A stretch of 64,000 nucleotides of DNA from the NCBI GenBank assembly GCA_041686195.1, contig JAWLEI010000001.1, positions 1 to 64,000 on the forward strand, read 5' to 3'. Positions 1 through 8,691 of this stretch are shown in pieces (the stretch's first letter is position 1; every line of letters starts with the position of its first letter). The stretch is from Desulfovermiculus sp041686195. Its GTDB lineage: Bacteria; Desulfobacterota; Desulfovibrionia; Desulfovibrionales; Desulfothermaceae. The position numbers and the translations under genes were made by a program. Under the pieces are notes generated by a model. That model made no database searches. It had not been told where the DNA came from and saw only the letters and a list, made by a program, of their open reading frames with translations.

Positions 1-764
1 TGATAATAGGTCTGAACCTCTTCAGCGCTCACGTCTTGATTGTCGGCCAGGGTCTCTGGGTTGATGCGTATGGCCTGCATGCTCATTTTGGCCGGGACTT
101 TGTATTGTTGCTTGTGCTCTTGGTAATAGGCCTGGATGTCTTCTTCATCCACCTCAACCTGCTGGACATAATCCTGGACCGGAAACTCAACATACTCCAG
201 TGTTGCTCTGGCCTGGACATATTCAAAAAGGGCCCTTGCCTCGCTTGTCTCCACCCGAACCGGTGCAGTGACCACCTCTTGCAGAGCGGAGCTGACCAGA
301 TCCATTCTGATGTCCGCCTCAAATTGGGCCGGGCTCAGATTGTTCATTCGCAATACCCCTTGGTAACGAGTGGGGTCAAAGGTGGCGTTGTCCCCCTGAA
401 AGACACGCATTCCTCGAATTCTGGACCGCACTTGGCCGGAACCAACCACTAAACCCAGCTCCTCGGCCTTGGCCTGAATTAAGCGTTGATTAATCATCCC
501 TTCCAGCACCTGGCGTTTGAGATCCATGTCCTTGAGCTGTTCAGAGCTGATTTCTCCCTGCTGGCGACGCAAGGCTTCCACTTGCTGCTGGTATTTTTGG
601 ACGAACTCCTGCATCCCTATCTCCTGACCGTCCACTTTGGCCACAACTCGTCGGCCGGAATCGCGAAAACTTCCCACTCCCCAGAAAACAAAAACCAGCA
701 CAATAATGGCAAACAGCAGCTTCACGCCCCAGGACTGGGCATTATTTCTTATAGATTCCAGCAT
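1..764 (-). CDS. PpiD/SurA-type periplasmic folding chaperone (3' end outside window)
   Basis: The first 254 codons or so are visible. The frame starts at ATG 764 after GGAGAGAAT. It has a short cytoplasmic N-terminus, one membrane anchor (about residues 14-30, LLFAIIVLVFVFWGV) and then a SurA_N-like helical region beginning around VDGQEIGMQEF. This is the architecture of PpiD, an inner-membrane-anchored chaperone that helps newly exported proteins fold in the periplasm. Any parvulin (PPIase) domain would lie beyond the window edge, so catalytic capacity cannot be judged. It is 43 bp downstream of hslU on the same strand, so co-transcription with hslVU is plausible. A plain SurA-like anchored protein is the alternative. 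Confidence 0.8.
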   Translation of the reverse strand, partial: MLESIRNNAQSWGVKLLFAIIVLVFVFWGVGSFRDSGRRVVAKVDGQEIGMQEFVQKYQQQVEALRRQQGEISSEQLKDMDLKRQVLEGMINQRLIQAKAEELGLVVGSGQVRSRIRGMRVFQGDNATFDPTRYQGVLRMNNLSPAQFEADIRMDLVSSALQEVVTAPVRVETSEARALFEYVQARATLEYVEFPVQDYVQQVEVDEEDIQAYYQEHKQQYKVPAKMSMQAIRINPETLADNQDVSAEEVQTYY

Positions 765-807
765 ATTCTCTCCAGTACTTCAGATGCCTTTCTACCTTCC
801 GGCCTTC

Positions 808-2169
808 TTACAAGATATATCGACTCAGATCCCGGTTCTCTTCTATGTCCTTGAGCTGATCCTTAACATATTGAGCATCAATGACGACCTTGTGCCCGGT
901 CTGTTCTGCTGCGCTAAATGACAGCTCATGCAAAACCTTCTCCAACAGGGTATACAAGCGGCGGGCCCCGATGTTTTCAGTTTCCTCATTGATACGCTGG
1001 GCATAGGCAGCGATCTCCCACAAGCCTTCCTGGTGAAACTCGACTTCCAATCCTTCAGTGCTTAGCAGGGCCCTGTACTGGACGGTCAGAGAGTTCTGAG
1101 GCTCGGTCAGGATCTGGTAGAACTCTTCCTGTTGCAAGGGGCTCAGCTCCACCCGCAAGGGAAATCTTCCTTGCAGCTCCGGGATGAGATCCGAGGGTTT
1201 GGCATAGTGAAAGGCTCCGGCAGCAATAAACAGAATATGATCCGTGCGCAGCATGCCGTATTTGGTATTCACCACACATCCCTCAACAACAGGCAACAGA
1301 TCCCGCTGCACCCCTTCCCGAGAGATGTCCGCCTGCTTGTTTCCTCCCTGCGAAGCGCAGACCTTGTCCAGCTCATCCAAAAAGATGATCCCGCTTTGTT
1401 CCACCCGCTCCTTGGCCAGCTCCACAACCTTGTCCTGGTCTATGAGGCGGTCCGATTCCTGCTGCACCAGGTGCTCGTAGGCATCAAGGACCTTCATCTT
1501 GCGCGTCTTCTTCTTTTTGGGAAACATGCGGCTGAACATGTCCCTAAACTGCATCTCCATATCTTCCATGCCCGGCATAGCCATCATGCCCACCTGCATG
1601 CCCGATCCTTCAACCTCTACGTCCACCAGGCGATCGTTGAGCTTTCCGTCTCTCCACAAGCGGCGAAACTTTTCCCGGGTGGGATTCTCCGCCTGCTCAC
1701 CGGAATCAGCTTCCGCAGGCTGGGTCTGGTCTGACTGGGACTGGCCTCTGGAATTGGGCAGCAAGAGATCCAGAAGGGCTTCTTCAGCCAGCTGCTCCGC
1801 CTTGTCCTTGACCCGGTCCGTTTCCTCCTGGCGGACCATGTTCACCCCGATCTCCATAAGATCGCGGATCATGGATTCCACATCCCGGCCTACGTAGCCT
1901 ACCTCGGTAAACTTGGACGCCTCGACCTTAAAAAAGGGAGAACCGGCCAGTTTGGCCAGACGGCGGGCTACTTCCGTCTTGCCCACTCCAGTTGGCCCGA
2001 TCATAATAATATTTTTCGGAGCCACTTCTTCCTGCAGCTCTGGCTCCAGTTGCCTTCGCCGCCAACGGTTGCGCAAAGCGATGGCCACCATGCGTTTGGC
2101 CTCTTCCTGGCCCACAATGAATTTATTGAGTTCAGCCACTATCTGTGGCGGTGTCAGTGTTGCATGCAT
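808..2169 (-). CDS. hslU: ATP-dependent protease ATPase subunit HslU (ClpY)
   Basis: 453 residues, normal for the family. HslU is the hexameric AAA+ unfoldase that feeds substrates into the HslV peptidase in the cytoplasm. The Walker A motif GPTGVGKT lies at residues 58-65, Walker B (IIFLDELDK) near 260, the acidic I-domain insert in between (about 130-230), and the C-terminal tail ends in RYIL, which docks into HslV. The start ATG is 3 bp after the hslV stop codon, with GAGG in the last hslV codons as ribosome-binding site, so the pair is translationally coupled. Confidence 0.97.
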   Translation of the reverse strand: MHATLTPPQIVAELNKFIVGQEEAKRMVAIALRNRWRRRQLEPELQEEVAPKNIIMIGPTGVGKTEVARRLAKLAGSPFFKVEASKFTEVGYVGRDVESMIRDLMEIGVNMVRQEETDRVKDKAEQLAEEALLDLLLPNSRGQSQSDQTQPAEADSGEQAENPTREKFRRLWRDGKLNDRLVDVEVEGSGMQVGMMAMPGMEDMEMQFRDMFSRMFPKKKKTRKMKVLDAYEHLVQQESDRLIDQDKVVELAKERVEQSGIIFLDELDKVCASQGGNKQADISREGVQRDLLPVVEGCVVNTKYGMLRTDHILFIAAGAFHYAKPSDLIPELQGRFPLRVELSPLQQEEFYQILTEPQNSLTVQYRALLSTEGLEVEFHQEGLWEIAAYAQRINEETENIGARRLYTLLEKVLHELSFSAAEQTGHKVVIDAQYVKDQLKDIEENRDLSRYIL

Positions 2170-2172
2170 AAT

Positions 2173-2721
2173 TTAGTAGACCTCTTCAATTATGAGCTGA
2201 TCATTGGTGTACACACACATGTTGGCGGCAATACTCATAGATTTTTCAGCCACCTCCCGGGCTGAAAGCCCGGTATTTTGGATGAGTGCCTGCGCTGCGG
2301 CCTGGGCATAGGGCCCACCGGAGCCAATGCCCACAATTCCATCATCCGGTTCGATGACGTCCCCAGTACCAGTCAAGACCAGGACTGTGCCCTTGTCAGC
2401 CACAACCAGCATAGCCTCCAGACGTCGCAGGTATTTGTCCGTTCGCCAATCCTTGGCCAGTTCCACACTGGCCCGCAGGAGATTGCCGCTGAAGGCCTCC
2501 AGCTTGGACTCAAAGCGTTCAAACAAGGTAAAGGCATCAGCTGTGGCTCCGGCAAAGCCGGCCAGGATCTTATCCTTATACATGCGCCGTACCTTGAGGG
2601 CCTTGTGCTTTAAGACCACTGCCTGGCCCATGGTTACCTGGCCGTCCCCGGCCAAGGCTACGCCCTCCGGGGTTTTCACCGCCAGGATCGTGGTTCCGCG
2701 TATTTCTTGTTGGGTATTCAC
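2173..2721 (-). CDS. hslV: ATP-dependent protease subunit HslV (ClpQ)
   Basis: Proteasome-like threonine peptidase that forms a double hexamer capped by HslU. I place the start at GTG 2721: GGAGG sits 5 nt upstream and the longer open frame to 2781 has no such signal. This gives 182 residues. The RGTTILAV block near residues 8-15 contains the N-terminal catalytic Thr exposed after propeptide removal, followed by the conserved GDGQVTMG. The first gene of hslV-hslU. The protein family is certain; only the start and the exact processing Thr are inferred. Confidence 0.95.
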   Translation of the reverse strand: MNTQQEIRGTTILAVKTPEGVALAGDGQVTMGQAVVLKHKALKVRRMYKDKILAGFAGATADAFTLFERFESKLEAFSGNLLRASVELAKDWRTDKYLRRLEAMLVVADKGTVLVLTGTGDVIEPDDGIVGIGSGGPYAQAAAQALIQNTGLSAREVAEKSMSIAANMCVYTNDQLIIEEVY

Positions 2722-2851
2722 ACTTGCCTCCGATAAGCATTGGCTGGCAAAATCAAAAGGAACACTTTGCTGGAAATACAAATCTTGTCAAGCCGGAGAC
2801 TTCAAGTCGCAGGACTGTTGGTCTCAAATGTATAACGTGCTAGAAGTGTTC

Positions 2852-2887
2852 AGGTTTCAGCCTTGTCTCCGGCAAGTCTGAAACCTG
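2852..2887. repeat. Partial copy (D) of the dispersed hairpin repeat
   Basis: AGGTTTCAG (2852-2860) and CTGAAACCT (2878-2886) form a 9-bp perfect stem around CCTTGTCTCCGGCAAGT. The core matches the first hairpin of the repeat at 8397, 14769 and 31236, but the second hairpin (GGGC type) is missing. It lies in the gap between the adenylate cyclase stop and the hslV start, both on the minus strand. It could act as a weak terminator for the cyclase but has no T-run. Confidence 0.55.
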
Positions 2888-2915
2888 TTAATAATTATCG
2901 GGTTGTATGAAAAAC

Positions 2916-4379
2916 TCACTCTCCTCCTTTTTGGTCCAATACGCAAATCTGAACTGGCTGTTCCCGGCCTTTGAGTTGCACTTCCCGACCGGATCGAAAC
3001 AAATGGGCGGAGTGGGGCAGGCGAGAACGGAATTCTTCAGACACTGCCAGCCGAGTGTCCAATTCCCGGGTGCATTTCTCCAGCCTGGCGGCTACATTCA
3101 CTGCATCCCCGATACAAGTGTATTCCATCCGCTCCGGGCTGCCGATATTCCCGGCCACCACAGCCCCCCGATGCAGACCAATGGAGTTTATAAGCACAAA
3201 TTCCCCTTCCAGCCGTCTTTTGGTGTTAAACCGATCGCACTCTTCCAGCATAGCCAGGGCCGCTTCCAGTGCGGCTTCCGGGTCACTCCCACGTCCAGCC
3301 GGATGCTCAAAAACAGCCATAATGGAATCACCCACAAATTTGTCAACCATCCCGCCCCTGGATTCTACTTCCCTGACCATAACTGTAAAGTACTCATTGA
3401 GCAGGCTGACCAAAAGATGCGGTGGAAGCTTGGAGCTCAAGGCAGTAAAATTCCGCAAATCGCAAAACAAAATGCTCACCTCGACAACTTCTCCGCCCAG
3501 ATTGAGTTCATCAGCCAATAGCCTGTCCATAACTGAGCGGTCCATGACTTTTCCCAGGCTTCTCTTGAGCAGCTCTTTTTCTCGCAGACCCTGAATCATA
3601 TGGTTGAAGAGGTGCATCAAGCGGCCAAACTCATCTTTTCGGACTATCGGTAAGTTCTGCCCCAGATTTCCTGCAGCCACACCCTGCATAGCATCTTGCA
3701 GAACGTGGATCGGGTGCAGGATCTGCCTGGATAGAGCCCAGGTCAGAATCAGGGCCAGGCTCAGGGCCAATCCAAGCGAGATAAGACCTGCCCTGCGGAT
3801 ATCGCTCAGCTTATCCCGAATACGGTTGGCTGACATGTCAACACCTAAAAGGCCCACCTGCTGGCCCGAGGAGCTTATGATTGGCGCATAGCCGGACATG
3901 GTCCATCCCCATTTGTCTTTCCAGGGCGACCTATCAACTGAAGGAGTAACGAATCCCTGCAGCAGATCATGGGGAGGATCCGGGTACGGTTCACCAATCG
4001 GAGCCGGCATTTCATCTTCTGATATCCGGCCGTCCCCGTCATCATCACTGGGGGGTGAATCAACCACGAATTCCACCTGTCCATCATTTATGCGCATAAT
4101 ATACGCATAGAGAAATTCCGGTGTGGATTGGGCCAGGTTGCCCATGAACCCTTGCAGATCCTTGTAATCTTGTGTTGTGTGCTGTTTCGGGCTTTTGAGT
4201 TTCAAAACCCGGTCTCCTTCTACGAATCCGGCTCCTATCACCGCCGCAGATTTCAGCTCTTGTTTGATTGTTGTGAGCATTGCACCTTTGGCCTTCCAGT
4301 AAAAATACGAGCCTGTGGCCCCGGAGGCCAGAAAGGCAATTCCCATGATCCCCAGCATCAGCTTAACCCGTACCGACAT
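2916..4379 (-). CDS. Membrane-bound class III adenylate cyclase with periplasmic sensor and HAMP domain
   Basis: 487 residues from ATG 4379, chosen because GGGAGGGGGGAGC precedes it. Order: transmembrane helix (about 5-28), extracytoplasmic sensor region (29-195), second transmembrane helix (198-216), HAMP (217-270), class III cyclase domain (about 298-480). Both metal aspartates (D307, D351), the adenine-selecting Lys347 and Asp425, and the transition-state Asn428 and Arg432 are visible, so the predicted product is cAMP rather than cGMP. The sensor holds an EF-hand-like loop at residues 112-123 (DxDxDGxIxxxE pattern). The only cNMP-binding protein nearby is at 7685. The ligand is unknown. 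Confidence 0.9.
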   Translation of the reverse strand: MSVRVKLMLGIMGIAFLASGATGSYFYWKAKGAMLTTIKQELKSAAVIGAGFVEGDRVLKLKSPKQHTTQDYKDLQGFMGNLAQSTPEFLYAYIMRINDGQVEFVVDSPPSDDDGDGRISEDEMPAPIGEPYPDPPHDLLQGFVTPSVDRSPWKDKWGWTMSGYAPIISSSGQQVGLLGVDMSANRIRDKLSDIRRAGLISLGLALSLALILTWALSRQILHPIHVLQDAMQGVAAGNLGQNLPIVRKDEFGRLMHLFNHMIQGLREKELLKRSLGKVMDRSVMDRLLADELNLGGEVVEVSILFCDLRNFTALSSKLPPHLLVSLLNEYFTVMVREVESRGGMVDKFVGDSIMAVFEHPAGRGSDPEAALEAALAMLEECDRFNTKRRLEGEFVLINSIGLHRGAVVAGNIGSPERMEYTCIGDAVNVAARLEKCTRELDTRLAVSEEFRSRLPHSAHLFRSGREVQLKGREQPVQICVLDQKGGE

Positions 4380-4642
4380 GCTCCCCCCTCCCTGTTTCAT
4401 ATCTTTGGCCGGCTGTTCCAGCATATACTTTTGGCACAAAACATAAGCATAAATACGCATTTTAAGCAAACATACTTGCTCAGAAACCCCAACTTCCAAC
4501 ATAACTCAAAATCGAGCCTTGAACAGAGCTTGGAAGAGGTCCCTTGTATGGCTACTCCCCCCTGCTTCAAGCTCATTTCCGGCATTTGACCCTCATCAGG
4601 GCCTGGAGTAGGATACTCGACGATAAAAGCTTAGGAGAGAGC

Positions 4643-5710
4643 ATGAACGATATTTTTGGACAACGACGGGAAAAACTGCGGGCCAAATTAAAAAAACAGG
4701 GAATGGAGGCCTACCTGGTCTTGCACCCGGCCAACCGTTATTACTTAAGCGGATTTGAACTCCATGATCCCCAATGCAATGAAAGTGCCGGAGCCTTGAT
4801 CATCTCGGCCAAAGGCCAGGACTTGCTGTGCACTGATCCCAGGTACTTCGAAGCGGCCAAACGAGTATGGCCTGAGTCCGGGATCTTCATATACCGCAAC
4901 AAACGCACCCCGGCTTTGGCGGATTTTTTAAGCAAACAGAGATACGGACGCATGGGTTTTGAAACCAAAATCATCAGCCATGAGCTCTATGCAGCCCTGA
5001 ACCCCAAACTGACGCTCATACCCCATTTGGGTCTGGTTGAAGAATTGCGGGTCATAAAAGATGGAACCGAGCTGGAGCAAATGTCCGCATCCTGCAACCT
5101 GAACCACGAGGTTTTTTCCACTCTGCCCTCCATGCTGGTTCCGGGCCGGACAGAGCAGGAACTGGCCTGGCGCATTGAACGCAGCTTCCGGGAAAACGGG
5201 GCCAATGAACTGGCCTTTCCTCCTATCGTGGCCGTAGACCAAAATGCGGCCCTGCCCCACTCCATCCCAGGTTCGGATAAACTGACCCCCAATTCCCTGC
5301 TCTTGGTTGACGTCGGCGGCCGCTGCCAGGATTACTGCTCGGACCAGACCAGGACATTCTGGGTCGGAGAGAATCCTCCGGATGTATTCCAACGCACCAT
5401 GGAACTGGTCCAGCAGGCGCAACGCAAGGCTATTGAGAGTGTCCGGCCAGGAATGGAAATCAAGGACCTGTATTATAAGGCCTGGAATTTTTTTGATCAG
5501 CACAAGGTGGCTGAACATTTCACCCATGCCCTTGGCCATGGCATTGGCCTGGAAACTCATGAATACCCCGGCCTGGGCCCCAAGGCCCAAGGGCAGCTGC
5601 AGGCCGGAATGGTCATTACCATCGAACCCGGCCTCTATTATCCAAAATGGGGCGGCATCCGCTGGGAGCACATGGTCCTGATTACAGAGGATGGAGCCAG
5701 GCCCCTATGA
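4643..5710 (+). CDS. M24 family metallopeptidase (Xaa-Pro aminopeptidase type)
   Basis: 355 residues from ATG 4643, preceded by TTAGGAGAGAGC. The creatinase-like N-terminal domain covers about 1-130 and the pita-bread catalytic domain about 140-355. Metal ligands are visible in DVGG (first Asp), DQTRTF (second Asp), the HALGHGIGLETHE block (His) and TIEPGLY (Glu). It cleaves the N-terminal residue ahead of proline in peptides; cytoplasmic because no signal peptide is seen. Its stop overlaps the next gene by ATGA, showing coupling. Confidence 0.9.
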   Translation: MNDIFGQRREKLRAKLKKQGMEAYLVLHPANRYYLSGFELHDPQCNESAGALIISAKGQDLLCTDPRYFEAAKRVWPESGIFIYRNKRTPALADFLSKQRYGRMGFETKIISHELYAALNPKLTLIPHLGLVEELRVIKDGTELEQMSASCNLNHEVFSTLPSMLVPGRTEQELAWRIERSFRENGANELAFPPIVAVDQNAALPHSIPGSDKLTPNSLLLVDVGGRCQDYCSDQTRTFWVGENPPDVFQRTMELVQQAQRKAIESVRPGMEIKDLYYKAWNFFDQHKVAEHFTHALGHGIGLETHEYPGLGPKAQGQLQAGMVITIEPGLYYPKWGGIRWEHMVLITEDGARPL

Positions 5711-5976
5711 ACAAAGACTGCATCCTGCCTCATCCTCCTATCTGGTCGAAACGGAAGTATATCTGCATTCCCCGCCGGGAAATTGTTTTCTTCAAGTTCA
5801 TGCTTGAATGCGAGCACAACCTGGCCCTGATGACTGTGGTGGACAAGTATGAAGCGGTGATAAAACTCAGCTATTCCCCTGGCCAAGTCCAGGAAATAGA
5901 ATACTTTTTGGACCGCATGCAGGAGCAGATGCCCTTGGACCGCCTTCCAGTACCTGGAAATGGGGAAAAGACTTGA
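5707..5976 (+). CDS. DUF4911 domain protein
   Basis: 89 residues starting in the ATGA overlap with the M24 peptidase. It resembles the small DUF4911 proteins found in sulfate reducers (FMLECEHNLALMTVVDKYEAVIKL core, resembling a ligand-binding ACT-like or DUF4911 fold). No enzymatic motif, signal peptide or metal site is visible. The coupling suggests co-expression with the peptidase, but no function can be assigned. Confidence 0.75.
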   Translation: MNKDCILPHPPIWSKRKYICIPRREIVFFKFMLECEHNLALMTVVDKYEAVIKLSYSPGQVQEIEYFLDRMQEQMPLDRLPVPGNGEKT

Positions 5977-6067
5977 ATGGAGGCCGGCTAAGAGCGGTGT
6001 TGGTCCTCTGGAAGACCTGTTTCTTGCTTTTCCTTCTCCCCTTTTTACCTTTTCCAAGTGAGGGGCT

Positions 6068-7675
6068 ATGCTTAAAGTAACCTGTTTGGGAGCTACCCAG
6101 ACCGTAACCGGTTCCAATTTTTTGCTTCAAACCAAGTCCGGGAAGAAGTTCCTTCTGGACTGCGGCCTGTTTCAGGGCCCGAAAAAGCTGGAGCGCCGCA
6201 ACTGGGCAAAATGGGATTTTGATCCGGCTGATATCGAGGCCCTGCTGCTCACCCACGCCCATATCGATCACAGCGGCCGCATCCCTAAACTGGTCAAAGA
6301 TGGCTTTAGCGCTCGCATCTTGACCACTCATGCCACGGCTGACCTGTGCCGGATCATGCTCCTCGATTCAGCCCACATTCAGGAAACGCAGGCTGAGTGG
6401 GAGTCGCGCAAGAGAAAACGGCAGGGTTACTCCCCTGTCGACCCGCTGTATACTTCAGAAGACGCTGAAAAGGCCTTGGGCTATTTTCATCCTGTTCAGC
6501 GCGATGAAATGATACCTCTGTCCCCTGAACTGCAGGTCAGGTTCCGAAATGCCGGACATATCCTGGGATCATCAATTTTGGAGCTGTGGATTACGGATGG
6601 AGATGAGGAGATGAAAGTTATTTTTTCTGGGGACCTGGGCCAAAGAGATCAGCTCATTGTCCAAAACCCCCAGGAGATCTTAAGTACTGATTATCTGTTC
6701 TTGGAATCCACGTATGGAGATCGCAACCATCGGTCCTTTGAAGACAGCAAGGAGGAATTGCTCCAGGCCATTTCATACAGTGTCCAGGCTGGGGGAAAAG
6801 TGCTCATTCCGGCCTTTGCTGTGGAGCGGACCCAGGAGATCCTCTATGTTCTGAGCGATTTTCATCGCCAGGGGACACTTCCGGAGGTTCCGGTCTTTCT
6901 GGACAGTCCGCTGGCCATCAAGGCCACCGAAATCTTCCGCCAAAACACCAGGGACTACGATCAAGACGCCCGGACCTTGGTCAGCAAAGGGCAAGATCCT
7001 TTTGACCTGCCCAATTTGACCTTCACTTCCTCTACCCAGGAATCCATGGCCTTAAATACACGAGCAGGTCCGGCCATAATTATCGCCGGGAACGGGATGT
7101 GTACTGCGGGCCGCATTATGCACCACCTCAAGCACAATCTGTGGCGGGAGGGATGCAGTGTGGTTATTGTCGGCTTTCAGGCCGCGGGCAGCACCGGACG
7201 GAAGCTGGTGGATGGAGCCTGGCAGGTCAGAGTTCTTGGAGAAACTGTATCTGTTCGGGCCAGGATCTTCACTATAGGTGGCTTCTCAGCCCATGCAGAC
7301 CAAAATGACCTCCTTGGCTGGGTCGGTCACTTCCGCAATCTCCCCAAGATCTATCTGGTCCACGGGGAAGAAAAATCAAGCACTGCCCTGGCTCAGATGA
7401 TTCGAAACAAACTCGGTTTCGAGGTCCACATCCCATTATGGAAGGAACATCTGGTGCTGAAGCCACGTCAAGAAGTGGAAGAAATCTATGCTCATGAGCC
7501 GGTGGAAACTGACCTGTCCACAACTGCGTTCAATACACTTGTTGATGTGGAGCGAGTGGCTAAAGAGCTCAAAAAGCAACTCCAGAGCAAGGAAGGGGCT
7601 ACAGGGTTGGATGAAGACGAAGTGGAGCGATTGCAGGCTATGCACCAGGAACTGCTGACCATGCTCAGGCACTAG
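6068..7675 (+). CDS. MBL-fold / beta-CASP ribonuclease-like protein
   Basis: 535 residues, ATG 6068 after GTGAGGGGCT. Metallo-beta-lactamase domain with the HAHIDHSG motif (about residues 59-66), a further zinc-ligand region GHILGSS (about 163-169), FSGDLG, then a beta-CASP domain and the C-terminal FSAHADQ and VHGEE motifs of the Zn-dependent RNA-metabolism (RMMBL) region. Such proteins are RNA endo- or exonucleases. A C-terminal extension of about 65 residues is predicted helical and acidic. It is 9 bp upstream of the cNMP-binding gene, so the two probably form one transcript. Confidence 0.9.
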   Translation: MLKVTCLGATQTVTGSNFLLQTKSGKKFLLDCGLFQGPKKLERRNWAKWDFDPADIEALLLTHAHIDHSGRIPKLVKDGFSARILTTHATADLCRIMLLDSAHIQETQAEWESRKRKRQGYSPVDPLYTSEDAEKALGYFHPVQRDEMIPLSPELQVRFRNAGHILGSSILELWITDGDEEMKVIFSGDLGQRDQLIVQNPQEILSTDYLFLESTYGDRNHRSFEDSKEELLQAISYSVQAGGKVLIPAFAVERTQEILYVLSDFHRQGTLPEVPVFLDSPLAIKATEIFRQNTRDYDQDARTLVSKGQDPFDLPNLTFTSSTQESMALNTRAGPAIIIAGNGMCTAGRIMHHLKHNLWREGCSVVIVGFQAAGSTGRKLVDGAWQVRVLGETVSVRARIFTIGGFSAHADQNDLLGWVGHFRNLPKIYLVHGEEKSSTALAQMIRNKLGFEVHIPLWKEHLVLKPRQEVEEIYAHEPVETDLSTTAFNTLVDVERVAKELKKQLQSKEGATGLDEDEVERLQAMHQELLTMLRH

Positions 7676-7684
7676 GAAAATGAT

Positions 7685-8419
7685 ATGTACGAACCGAGTT
7701 TTCTGACCATACCCAGCGGCCAGACCATATTTATCCAAAACGAGCCGGCCCAAGCCGTATACCAACTCCTGCACGGTGAAGTGAGCCTGTGGCGGGACGG
7801 GATATACGGGGGGCGGCTGAGCTCCGGCCATATACTTGGTCTGGACGGGGCCTACGCCAGCAAAGGAGTGTCCCCCTGCACCGCCCGGGCTGAAAGCGAG
7901 TGCCGCCTGGCTGCCATTGCCGTGGACCAAGTTCCCGAAGCCTTGTTGATTTCGGCTGAGATGGCGGAAAAGGTTATCTTCAGCCTTTCCAGGCAAATCC
8001 ATCAAAGATGGGAGCAACTTTCAGAACAAGGGGCAGGGCAGTCTCCCCCTACTTTTGTGGGCCAAATACTCAATGTCCAGCCCGGCACAGTCATCATCCG
8101 GGAAGGGGAAAAAACAGATGAATTCTACCGGATCATTAGCACTGACCGCGGTCTGGAGGTATCCTCCCAGGGAACAGAGCTCTCCATCCTGGATCGCCCC
8201 GGTGAATTCTTTGGAGAAATGGCCGCAGTATTGGGCCAACCGCGCACTGCCACTGTCCGCTCCCTGGGTCGATCCGCTTTGGAAGTCTATTCCGCCCGCC
8301 TCTTGTCCTCTATTGTAAGCGACTACCCTGAGCTCAGCTGGCGTTTGATTCAGGGCCTCAGCCAGCGGCTGCATGCCGCCAACTCCAGTCCCGGTTCAGC
8401 CTTACTCCGGCAAGTCTGA
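7685..8419 (+). CDS. Tandem cyclic-nucleotide-binding domain protein without DNA-binding domain
   Basis: 244 residues. Two cNMP-binding beta-barrels: a degenerate one at about 8-110 and a canonical one at about 128-230, in which PGEFFGEMAAVLGQPRTATV matches the phosphate-binding cassette (Gly-Glu and Arg-Thr). There is no helix-turn-helix, so it is not a CRP-type regulator. It may relay cAMP made by the cyclase at 2916-4379 to the coupled MBL nuclease or to another partner; that is inference. The last seven codons and the stop lie inside repeat copy A. Confidence 0.85.
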   Translation: MYEPSFLTIPSGQTIFIQNEPAQAVYQLLHGEVSLWRDGIYGGRLSSGHILGLDGAYASKGVSPCTARAESECRLAAIAVDQVPEALLISAEMAEKVIFSLSRQIHQRWEQLSEQGAGQSPPTFVGQILNVQPGTVIIREGEKTDEFYRIISTDRGLEVSSQGTELSILDRPGEFFGEMAAVLGQPRTATVRSLGRSALEVYSARLLSSIVSDYPELSWRLIQGLSQRLHAANSSPGSALLRQV

Positions 8420-8450
8420 AATATTTTTGGGCCAAAGCGCCCAAAAGAGA
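8397..8450 (+). repeat. Dispersed two-hairpin repeat, copy A
   Basis: First module: CAGCCTTACTCCGGCAAGTCTG. Second module: TTTTGGGC (8425-8432), loop CAAAGC, GCCCAAAA (8439-8446), an 8-bp perfect stem. In copies B and C the stem reads TTGCCC/GGGCAA instead. So the second-module stem differs on both sides and still pairs. It contains the stop codon of the cNMP-binding gene. Confidence 0.8.
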
Positions 8451-8509
8451 GAAGTTGGCCGGATTGATCAGTGATGAAACTTTTGGATGTCCTTCTCCGT
8501 CATTGCCCG

Positions 8510-8580
8510 GCCCGGCACTCACTTGCAGTATGGGGACGGTAGTTAAATACAAAACATCACCCTGCAAGTGAGTGCCGGGC
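8510..8580. repeat. Long inverted repeat, 19-bp arms, 33-nt loop (composite copy A)
   Basis: GCCCGGCACTCACTTGCAG at 8510-8528 is the exact reverse complement of 8562-8580. The outer 15 bp of each arm recur at 31338-31352 and 31392-31406, while the loops differ. Together with the two-hairpin repeat upstream and the shared AGGGTAAAGTC at 8586-8596 it forms a composite of about 200 bp. It could be a non-autonomous mobile element or a stable RNA hairpin. Confidence 0.8.
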
Positions 8581-8593
8581 AATCTAGGGTAAA

Positions 8594-8629
8594 GTCATTC
8601 TATCTGCTCTGGATTCCCGCGGGAATGAC
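8594..8629. repeat. REP-like palindrome
   Basis: GTCATTC (8594-8600) pairs with GAATGAC (8623-8629), and inside lies ATTCCCGCGGGAAT (8613-8626), itself a perfect palindrome. The CCCGCGGGAATGAC type of sequence is a common short interspersed palindrome in proteobacterial genomes. It abuts composite repeat A. The stretch 8630-8691 to the end of the TatD gene shows nothing further. Confidence 0.5.
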
Positions 8630-8691
8630 GGATTAAGCGGTGCCTCATTTCATGCGAGACCGGACAGCAGGGTCGTGGGTTTAAGCCCCAT

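Noticed and set aside
1132..1734. Long open frames opposite hslU, secY, rpoB and other genes
   Set aside because: They are antisense shadows without ribosome-binding sites and without recognisable domains.
8425..8446. Repeat hairpins as rho-independent terminators
   Set aside because: T-run is 5' and A-run 3' of the stem on both strands; no T-tract after the stem.
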